Shown here: piece by piece, positions 6,596-12,040 of the stretch
Numbering within the stretch: the first letter of the stretch is position 1
How the letters are laid out: each line of letters starts with the position of its first letter
DNA from: Prevotella sp. CAG:755
Lineage (GTDB): Bacteria > Bacteroidota > Bacteroidia > Bacteroidales > Bacteroidaceae
Length of the DNA stretch: 12,040 nt
Direction of reading: 5' to 3'
Assembly (NCBI GenBank): GCA_000431275.1
Contig: HF989226.1
Span: 1 to 12,040, forward strand
Position numbers and translations under genes: made by a program
Notes under the pieces: generated by a model
Databases searched by the model: none
What the model was told of the DNA's origin: nothing
The model's input: only the letters and a program-made list of their open reading frames with translations

Positions 6596-7302
6596 AGTCG
6601 CTCATTTTTGATTACGGCGGCACGCTCGACACAAACGCCCGCCATTGGGCACGGGTGCTTTGGGAGGGATATGTCAAGGCTGGAATCCCGGTTTCGGAGG
6701 CTGGTTTCCGTGAGGCTTACGTGCATGGCGAGCGGACGCTCGCGCGGCAGCGCATCATTATGCCCCAAGATGATTTCCGCGTCGTATTGATGAAAAAAGT
6801 GGACATAGAGACACGCTTCCTGGTCGATGAAGGAAGATGGGGTGCGGACGACGGCGAGCGGAAACGCCTGTCTGACGCGGTAGCCGACTACTGTTATGAG
6901 TATGCCCGCCGCACGGTGGCACATTCGCGTGAGGTGCTTGAGCGTCTCCGGCCATATTATGGAATGGTGCTCGTCTCTAACTTTTACGGCAATATCGGAA
7001 CAATCCTGCGTGATTTCCGTCTTGATTGCTTTGCCCACGTCATCGAGTCGGCCGTGGTCGGTGTGCGCAAGCCCGATCCAGCCATCTATCGGCTCGGTGT
7101 CGATGCTACGGGTTGCCTGCCCGGCGAGGTGCTCGTTGTCGGCGACTCTTACGACAAGGACGTCGTACCGGCCCACACTGTCGGTTGTGCCACGGCGTGG
7201 TTGAAAGGGGAGGGATGGACTGCGGATGAGCCTGACGGCAGCCTGGCCGACTGCATCATCACGGACCTGTCGGACCTGTTGAAATACCTGAACCATGACT
7301 GA
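6577..7302 (+). CDS. HAD-superfamily hydrolase (subfamily IA-like) with altered motif I
   Basis: 241 residues, cytosolic. Seen: motif I LIFDYGGTLD with nucleophile Asp12; an alpha-helical cap at about 20-110; motif II VLVSNFYGN (Ser134); motif III VRKPDPAIY (Lys165); motif IV VVGDSYDKDV (Asp190, Asp195). The usual acid/base Asp two residues after the nucleophile (DxDGT) is Gly14 here (DYGGT). That change is known in some HAD proteins and can mean slow phosphatase activity or a different leaving group. By context it could remove a phosphate from a lipid or head-group intermediate, or clean up a by-product. The substrate is unknown. It overlaps the upstream membrane-protein gene by 19 bases and the permease gene by 8. 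Confidence 0.88.
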   Translation: MQFGEIKSLIFDYGGTLDTNARHWARVLWEGYVKAGIPVSEAGFREAYVHGERTLARQRIIMPQDDFRVVLMKKVDIETRFLVDEGRWGADDGERKRLSDAVADYCYEYARRTVAHSREVLERLRPYYGMVLVSNFYGNIGTILRDFRLDCFAHVIESAVVGVRKPDPAIYRLGVDATGCLPGEVLVVGDSYDKDVVPAHTVGCATAWLKGEGWTADEPDGSLADCIITDLSDLLKYLNHD

Positions 7303-8500
7303 GAGACGAGGCACACCGCTTGTCGGCAACCGGTTCCTGTGGCCGTTTGTGCTCATCACTTCCTTGTTCTTCGTCTGGGGCATGGCGCGCGCCATCTTGG
7401 ACGTCCTCAACAAACATGTGCAGGAGACCTTGTTGGTGAGCAAGGGGGAGTCGGCCTTGTTGCAGGTCACGGTCTATGGGGCTTACTTCCTGATGGCCCT
7501 TCCTGCCGGATGGTTCATCCGCAACCGCGGGACGCGTACCGGTGTCGTCGTGGGGCTTCTGCTTTTTGCCGCGGGTGCTTTTCTTTTCGTTCCCTCAGGG
7601 TGGGGCAGCACGTTTTATGGTTTGCTCCTTCCCCTGTTTGTCATTGGTTGCGGGCTGGTGATGCTTGAAGTGGCAGCCAACCCATATGCTGCCGCTTTGG
7701 GCGATCCGCTCACTGCCGCAGGCCGCCTCAACCGGGCGCAGTCGTTCAACGGACTAGGGTCGATTGTCGGCGCATTGGCTGGCGGCCTGTTCTTTTTTAC
7801 AGACACGGCGGACTCCGCATCGCGCAATGTGGCGGTTCCCTATGTCGTATTGGGCGTGTTCGTCCTGCTGGTGGCGTTGTGTTTCGTCAGGTTGCGTTTG
7901 CCCGAAGTCGTGGTTGAGTCTGACCACAGTATGCATGATGGCTGCGGGGAACGTATCGCGCCGGCGTTCTACTTCGGCCTGTTCGCTCTTTTCTGTTATG
8001 AAGTCTCCGAGATAACGATTAATACCTTTTTTATCAATTTTGTGAGTGACTCGGGCTACGTTTCGCCTTTTCATGCGTCGTTGTTGCTCTCTTTCGGTGG
8101 CTTAGGCTTGTTCATGGCAGGGCGGTTTGCGGGCAGCGTGCTTATGCGGCGCGTGGCGTCAGAGCGCCTGTTGGCCATTTGTGCCGTGGGTGCACTGGTG
8201 TGCATGGCTTGTGTCATGGCAGGGAACGGATGGCTGTCTGTTGGAGCACTGATAGCATGTTATGTGTTCGAGAGCATCATGTTCCCTACGGTGTTCGCCC
8301 TTTCGCTGGGTTATGCTGGCGAGCGCCGCGCCCTGGCCTCGTCGCTGCTGATGCTGAGCGTGGTGGGCGGTGCGGTCGGTCCTCTCCTTACGGGGCATCT
8401 TGCCGACGCTTTCGGGCTCACAACCGCGTTTGCCGTGCCGATGGTGGGCTTTGCAGTCGTGCTGTTCTTCGCCATGTTCAGCCTCGAACGGGGACGATAG
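7295..8500 (+). CDS. MFS permease of the FHS (FucP/GluP) sugar:proton symporter family
   Basis: 401 residues with about 12 hydrophobic segments. Seen: a FucP-like first helix region FFVWGMARAILDVLNKHVQE, then GAYFLMALPAGW, and MLEVAANPYAAALGDP followed by RLNRAQSFNGLGSIVGA, all close to FucP/GluP signatures. Asp36 and Glu125 fall where E. coli FucP has its essential Asp46 and Glu135 (both offset by ten), so proton-coupled transport is likely retained. Known family substrates are fucose, glucose/galactose and related sugars. Inference: as last gene of this operon it may import the polyol or sugar used as lipid head group. Alternatively it may be an unrelated sugar permease, or may export. It overlaps the HAD gene by 8 bases and ends in a hairpin-rich region. 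Confidence 0.9.
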   Translation: MTERRGTPLVGNRFLWPFVLITSLFFVWGMARAILDVLNKHVQETLLVSKGESALLQVTVYGAYFLMALPAGWFIRNRGTRTGVVVGLLLFAAGAFLFVPSGWGSTFYGLLLPLFVIGCGLVMLEVAANPYAAALGDPLTAAGRLNRAQSFNGLGSIVGALAGGLFFFTDTADSASRNVAVPYVVLGVFVLLVALCFVRLRLPEVVVESDHSMHDGCGERIAPAFYFGLFALFCYEVSEITINTFFINFVSDSGYVSPFHASLLLSFGGLGLFMAGRFAGSVLMRRVASERLLAICAVGALVCMACVMAGNGWLSVGALIACYVFESIMFPTVFALSLGYAGERRALASSLLMLSVVGGAVGPLLTGHLADAFGLTTAFAVPMVGFAVVLFFAMFSLERGR

Positions 8501-8563
8501 CCATCCCGGCTATCCTGTCGCACTGACAGGATTTCCTGCAAGCCTTTCCGTGATTCCTGTCAG
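8496..8563 (+). repeat. Chain of three overlapping hairpins after the operon
   Basis: Hairpin A: GATAGCC (8496-8502) with GGCTATC (8508-8514), covering the permease stop codon. Hairpin B: ATCCTGTC (8512-8519) with GACAGGAT (8525-8532). Hairpin C: CTGACAGGA (8523-8531) with TCCTGTCAG (8555-8563). All arms are perfect. B shares bases with both A and C, so the RNA can form A+C or B but not B with either neighbour. A further weak pair is ATTCCCG (8573-8579) with CGGGAAT (8611-8617). Confidence 0.6.
8512..8534 (+). terminator. Candidate terminator of the rlmN-to-permease operon
   Basis: Perfect 8-bp stem with loop GCACT, 12 bases after the permease stop, followed by only a short TTT. The T-tract is weak, so termination efficiency is doubtful, but a new promoter element starts at 8642, which fits an operon boundary here. 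Confidence 0.4.
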
Positions 8564-8641
8564 CCGTCCCGTATTCCCGGGCAGCGCGGACAAGGAGAGG
8601 GGAAATGTGTCGGGAATGATGGCAAAACGGAAAATAAAGCG

Positions 8642-8649
8642 TAACTTTG
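8642..8649 (+). promoter_or_regulatory. Promoter -7 element for the NfnAB-like / DUF486 / ttcA-like genes
   Basis: TAACTTTG is an exact match to TAnnTTTG and identical to the element before rlmN. No TTTG is found 19 bases upstream (the bases there are ATGG). Transcription would start near 8655, leaving about 70 bases of leader before the ATG chosen at 8724. Confidence 0.55.
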
Positions 8650-8723
8650 TCGCGATATATCCTTGTTAAACGACCAGAATGCCCCGGCCGTTGACCATGG
8701 GGACAGACATAACAATAGACCTT

Positions 8724-11006
8724 ATGAATAGAATTATAGCCAAAGAGAGGTTTTCGGAAAAAGTGTTTAAGCTTGTCGTCGAGGCTCCGCTCATTGCGAA
8801 AGCCCGCCGTGCAGGCCATTTCGTCATTGTCCGCGTCGGAGAGCACGGCGAGCGTATACCGCTCACCATTGCCGAGGCAGACCCCGAGCGTGGCACCATC
8901 ACGCTTGTCGTGCAGGAAGTAGGACTGTCGTCGACGCGTCTTTGTGAGATGAACGTCGGCGACGAACTGGCCGACGTGGTCGGTCCGCTGGGCAAGGCTA
9001 CCCATATCGAAAACTTCGGCACCGTAGTCTGCGCCGGTGGCGGCGTAGGCATCGCACCGATGCTCCCTATTGTCCAGGCTTTGAAAGCTGCGGGCAACCG
9101 TGTCATTAGTGTCTTGGCCGGCCGTACCAAGGAACTCGTCATCCTTGAAGACGAGATGCGCCGTTCGTCCGACGAAGTCATCGTCATGACAGACGACGGA
9201 AGCTATGGCAGGAAGGGCTTGGTGACGGAAGGAGTGGAGAGCGTCATCATCCGGGAGCACGTGGACAAATGTTTTGCCATAGGCCCGGCCATCATGATGA
9301 AGTTCGTGTGCCTGTTGACAAAGAAATACGGAATTCCGACCGATGTCTCGCTGAATACTATCATGGTCGACGGAACGGGCATGTGCGGCGCTTGCCGCAT
9401 CACAGTGGGCGGGCAGACGAAGTTTGTCTGCGTAGACGGCCCTGAGTTCGACGGCCATCAGGTCGACTTCGACGAGATGTTGAAGCGCATGGGCGCCTTT
9501 AAGGGCGAGGAGCGCGAAGAGATGCACAAGCTGCACCATTGCGAAGCCGGGGAGCCGTCCGGACGAGACGCTGACTGGCGCGTAAATCTGCGCAAGGCTA
9601 TGAAACCTAAGGAACGCATGGCCATTGAACGCTGCGAGATGCGCGAGTTACCGCCGGCCTACCGGGCGCGTAGCCTGAAAGAAGAAGTGAACCGTGGACT
9701 GACCATGGCACAGGCACAGCGGGAGGCCCGGCGTTGTCTGGACTGTGCGAACCCGGGATGCGTCGAAGGATGCCCTGTGAGCATCGATATCCCGCGTTTC
9801 ATCAAGAATATCGAGCGGGGCGAGTTCGGCGAGGCCGCCGCCACGCTTAAAGAGACCAGCGCACTGCCCGCTGTGTGCGGACGTGTCTGTCCGCAGGAGA
9901 AGCAATGCGAGGCGCACTGCATCCACCTGAAAACGGGCGGAAAGGCTGTGGCCATCGGCTATCTTGAACGCTTCGCCGCCGATTACGACCGCGAGCATGG
10001 CGAACATGCGGCATCCGTCAAAGCCCCGGCCAATGGTCACAAAGTGGCCGTCGTAGGGACCGGACCGGCCGGACTTTCGTTCGCCGGAGATATGGCGAAG
10101 CACGGTTATGACGTGACGGTCTTCGAGGCCTTGCACGAAATCGGCGGTGTCTTGAAGTATGGCATCCCCGAGTTCCGTTTGCCTAACCGTATCGTCGATT
10201 TTGAGATTGATAACCTGAGACAACTCGGAGTCCGTTTTGTGAAAGACTGTATCATCGGGAAGACACTGACAGTCGCCGAGCTGGAAGACGCCGGCTTCGA
10301 AGGTATCTTCGTGGCCTCTGGTGCCGGACTTCCGAACTTCATGGGGATTCCCGGGGAGAACGCCATAAACATCATGTCGTCGAATGAGTATCTTACGCGT
10401 ATCAACCTGATGGACGCATCGAACCCTGACAGCGACACGCCGGTGACGTTCGGAAAGCATGTGGCCGTCGTGGGCGGAGGGAATACGGCGATGGACTCCG
10501 TCCGCACTGCTTTGCGTCTGGGTGCTGAAACAGCCACAATCATCTATCGCCGTTCAGAAGCTGAGATGCCGGCACGCATCGAAGAGGTGAAGCACGCCAA
10601 GGAAGAAGGGGTCAGGTTCATGACGCTCCACAATCCTGTCGAGTATATCGCTGACGAGCAAGGCCGCGTCAAGCAGGTCGTTTTGCAAAAGATGGAGCTT
10701 GGCGAGCCCGACGCGTCGGGCCGCCGCCGTCCCGTGCCTGTCGAGGGCGCGACCGTGACGATGGATGTGGACCTCGTGGTGGTCAGCGTGGGCGTTTCGC
10801 CCAACCCGATCCTTCCCCGCTCGGTGGAAGGGCTCGAACTGGGACGCAAGGGAACCATCGCAGTCGACGAGAACATGCAATCGTCGCACAAGATGTTGTT
10901 TGCGGGCGGTGACATCGTGCGCGGAGGTGCTACGGTCATCCTCGCCATGGGCGACGGCCGCCGTGCGGCGGCCGCTATGGACGCGAAACTGAGCGCAAAG
11001 GAATAA
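8724..11006 (+). CDS. Fused NfnA-NfnB-like NAD(P)H/ferredoxin oxidoreductase (PyrK-like FNR + GltD-like)
   Basis: 760 residues from the ATG at 8724. An in-frame ATG at 8679 would add 15 residues, but FNR domains of this family begin at about MNRIIAKERFSEKVF. Domain order: FNR/PyrK-like domain (1-200) with RIPLTIA (flavin) and CAGGGVGIAPM (NAD); a [2Fe-2S] site with Asp216, Cys221, Cys224 and Cys236 (VDGTGMCGACR); a GltD-like iron-sulfur domain (about 330-410) with cysteines at 338, 341, 346, 350, 385, 389, 395 and 399; an FAD site VVGTGPAGLS (443-452); an NADPH site VVGGGNTAMDS (582-592); and the closing FAGGD (726-730). Known: two-subunit NfnAB does electron bifurcation among NADH, ferredoxin and NADPH. 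Databases often label this fusion as dihydroorotate dehydrogenase subunit plus glutamate synthase small subunit. No glutamate synthase large subunit or PyrD lies nearby, so the Nfn role is favoured. Confidence 0.9.
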   Translation: MNRIIAKERFSEKVFKLVVEAPLIAKARRAGHFVIVRVGEHGERIPLTIAEADPERGTITLVVQEVGLSSTRLCEMNVGDELADVVGPLGKATHIENFGTVVCAGGGVGIAPMLPIVQALKAAGNRVISVLAGRTKELVILEDEMRRSSDEVIVMTDDGSYGRKGLVTEGVESVIIREHVDKCFAIGPAIMMKFVCLLTKKYGIPTDVSLNTIMVDGTGMCGACRITVGGQTKFVCVDGPEFDGHQVDFDEMLKRMGAFKGEEREEMHKLHHCEAGEPSGRDADWRVNLRKAMKPKERMAIERCEMRELPPAYRARSLKEEVNRGLTMAQAQREARRCLDCANPGCVEGCPVSIDIPRFIKNIERGEFGEAAATLKETSALPAVCGRVCPQEKQCEAHCIHLKTGGKAVAIGYLERFAADYDREHGEHAASVKAPANGHKVAVVGTGPAGLSFAGDMAKHGYDVTVFEALHEIGGVLKYGIPEFRLPNRIVDFEIDNLRQLGVRFVKDCIIGKTLTVAELEDAGFEGIFVASGAGLPNFMGIPGENAINIMSSNEYLTRINLMDASNPDSDTPVTFGKHVAVVGGGNTAMDSVRTALRLGAETATIIYRRSEAEMPARIEEVKHAKEEGVRFMTLHNPVEYIADEQGRVKQVVLQKMELGEPDASGRRRPVPVEGATVTMDVDLVVVSVGVSPNPILPRSVEGLELGRKGTIAVDENMQSSHKMLFAGGDIVRGGATVILAMGDGRRAAAAMDAKLSAKE

Positions 11007-11018
11007 ACACGCACGGCG

Positions 11019-11387
11019 ATGAGAGGAATTTATACCCTGTTGCTACTCGTTTGCTCCAATGTGTTCATGACGGTCGCATGGTACGGGCATCTCAAAATGC
11101 AGCAAGTGGGAATCAGTAAGAACTGGCCTTTATACTTGGTCATACTCTTCTCGTGGAGCATAGCTTTGCTGGAATATGCCTGTCAGGTGCCAGCGAACCG
11201 CATAGGTTTTATCGATAATGGCGGCCCTTTCACGCTCATGCAGCTGAAAGTTATCCAAGAAGTCATTTCGCTGATCGTGTTTACAATCTTGGCGACCTTG
11301 ATGTTCCGCGGTGAAGCGCTTCATTGGAATCACCTTGCAGCTTTTGCATGCCTTGTCGCTGCGGTTTACTTTGTATTTATGGAATGA
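11019..11387 (+). CDS. DUF486 (DMT-superfamily) small membrane protein
   Basis: 122 residues with four predicted membrane helices at about 4-22, 36-56, 73-95 and 105-121. Seen: VAWYGHLK near the end of helix 1 and LEYACQVPANRIG after helix 2, conserved in DUF486 proteins. Known: this is a short, half-size drug/metabolite-transporter-like family of unproven function; it would act as an oligomer if it transports. It starts 12 bases after the NfnAB-like gene and its stop overlaps the next start as ATGA (11384-11387), so it is probably in the same operon. Confidence 0.88.
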   Translation: MRGIYTLLLLVCSNVFMTVAWYGHLKMQQVGISKNWPLYLVILFSWSIALLEYACQVPANRIGFIDNGGPFTLMQLKVIQEVISLIVFTILATLMFRGEALHWNHLAAFACLVAAVYFVFME

Positions 11388-12040
11388 CGGCTCACAAGCT
11401 GACAGACGACTATCGGCTTGAACAGCGCGTCCGTCGCGCTGTTCAAGCCGGACTCAAAGAGTTTTCGCTCATCGAACCTGGCGACCGCGTCCTCGTAGGA
11501 CTATCCGGAGGCAAGGATTCGATGGCTTTGCTCGAATTGCTTGGCGGACTCGCCCGCCGTCGGGACGGAGCTTTTCGCGTGGAAGCCCTGCATGTGAGGA
11601 TGGGAAACGTCGATTACAGGACCGATGTGGGCTACCTGGCAAAATTCGCAGCCGACTGCGGTTGCGGGTTTTACCTGCGTGAAATCTCATTCGAAGCTGA
11701 CCGCAATGAAAGGCGCAGTCCTTGTTTCCTCTGTTCCTGGAACCGGCGGAAGCAGCTCTTTGAGATGGCGCAAGAATTAGGCTGTACGAAAATCGCCCTC
11801 GGCCATCATCGTGACGACATCCTGCGGACGGCATTGATGAACCTGACGTTCGCGGGGTCGTTCGCTACGATGCCTGTGAAAATCAGAATGCGGAAATTCC
11901 CTGTCACTATCATCAGACCGTTGTGTCGCGTTGATGAGGCGGACCTGCGCCGTTGGGCCGAAATTCATGGTTATCAGCCGTTGGTCAAGACCTGCCCTCA
12001 CGACGGAGAAGGCAACCGCCGGTCGATCGAGAGCGTCGTC
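11384..12040 (+). CDS. ttcA: TtcA-like tRNA 2-thiocytidine synthase (C-terminus outside window)
   Basis: 219 residues to the window edge. The start is set by the ATGA overlap with the DUF486 gene. Seen: N-terminal YRLEQRVRRAVQAGLKEF, aligning with the KLQKRLRRNV region of E. coli TtcA; PP-loop SGGKDS at 41-46; CFLC (Cys114, Cys117) and TCPHD (Cys204), which fit the three cysteines that hold the [4Fe-4S] cluster in TtcA; LGHHRDD at 139-145. Known role: ATP-dependent thiolation of cytidine-32 in some tRNAs. E. coli TtcA is about 311 residues, so the tail is missing. Other TtcA/TilS-superfamily thiolases cannot be excluded without it. A perfect 16-bp inverted repeat occupies codons 11-23. Confidence 0.88.
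   Translation, partial: MTAHKLTDDYRLEQRVRRAVQAGLKEFSLIEPGDRVLVGLSGGKDSMALLELLGGLARRRDGAFRVEALHVRMGNVDYRTDVGYLAKFAADCGCGFYLREISFEADRNERRSPCFLCSWNRRKQLFEMAQELGCTKIALGHHRDDILRTALMNLTFAGSFATMPVKIRMRKFPVTIIRPLCRVDEADLRRWAEIHGYQPLVKTCPHDGEGNRRSIESVV
11414..11450 (+). repeat. Perfect 16-bp inverted repeat inside the ttcA-like gene
   Basis: CGGCTTGAACAGCGCG (11414-11429) is the exact reverse complement of CGCGCTGTTCAAGCCG (11435-11450), with loop TCCGT. T11413 and G11451 could add a wobble pair. The stem begins 30 bases after the start codon and codes for residues aligned to normal TtcA sequence, so it is an embedded structure and not an insertion that breaks the frame. Confidence 0.85.

Noticed and set aside
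8501..8678. Small gene or RNA gene between the permease and the NfnAB-like gene
   Set aside because: Short frames here run into neighbouring genes out of frame and show no motif; no tRNA-like cloverleaf was seen. Only hairpins and a promoter element are supported.
8679..8723. Upstream start for the NfnAB-like gene
   Set aside because: The extra 15 residues are not part of the FNR family N-terminus; the ATG at 8724 begins the conserved sequence.
8478..9539. Long minus-strand open frame (353 codons) opposite the NfnAB-like gene
   Set aside because: Antisense to a firmly identified FNR domain; composition is His/Arg-rich and motif-free, as expected for a shadow frame in GC-rich DNA.
10955..10974. 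8-bp GC hairpin near the end of the NfnAB-like gene
   Set aside because: It falls in codons for the conserved DGRRAAAA helix, where CGC/GCC/GCG codons make such pairing likely by chance.
1..12040. CRISPR array, insertion sequence, prophage or integration site
   Set aside because: No regularly spaced repeats, transposase or integrase motifs, tRNA genes or terminal repeats were seen; gene content and composition look uniformly chromosomal.

Overview
The window looks like a chromosomal stretch from a member of the Bacteroidota, probably order Bacteroidales, with fairly high GC content. Three intergenic sites fit the Bacteroides-type -7 promoter element TAnnTTTG (TACATTTG on the minus strand at 725-732, TAACTTTG at 890-897 and TAACTTTG at 8642-8649). 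Shine-Dalgarno sequences are weak, and the proteins look like Bacteroidales versions of RlmN, PdxA, an FHS/FucP-type permease and a fused NfnAB-like oxidoreductase. I cannot name a genus.

Layout. (1) Positions 1-694, minus strand: the N-terminal 231 residues of an OmpA-family lipoprotein with a glycine zipper; its C-terminus lies outside the left edge. (2) 695-916: a divergent promoter region. (3) 917-8500, plus strand: eight tightly packed genes, rlmN - pdxA - nucleotidyltransferase - ATP-grasp protein - CDP-alcohol phosphatidyltransferase - LPG-synthase-TM/flippase-like membrane protein - HAD hydrolase - FHS-type MFS permease. After the 27-base rlmN/pdxA gap every junction overlaps (4 to 20 bases), so this is almost certainly one translationally coupled operon. 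(4) 8501-8723: a chain of overlapping inverted repeats that probably includes the operon terminator, then a new promoter. (5) 8724 to the right edge, plus strand: a fused NfnA-NfnB-like iron-sulfur flavoprotein, a small DUF486 membrane protein and a TtcA-like tRNA thiolase cut off by the window end. The last two share an ATGA overlap.

The most interesting part is 3121-8500. The six genes read as a pathway for making and handling a polar lipid head group. A permease of the sugar/polyol-proton symport family could import a polyol. The ATP-grasp protein could phosphorylate or ligate it. The nucleotidyltransferase could activate it as a CDP derivative. The CDP-alcohol phosphotransferase could put it on a lipid, the LPG_synthase_TM protein could move or modify the lipid, and the HAD protein could trim a phosphate. 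No myo-inositol-phosphate synthase is present in the window, so the head group is unknown. An inositol-type or other polyol phospholipid is a hypothesis, not a reading of the sequence. Two of these enzymes have unusual active-site spacing or residues.

The clearest unexplained DNA structure is a perfect 16-bp inverted repeat with a 5-base loop (11414-11450) inside the first codons of the ttcA-like gene.
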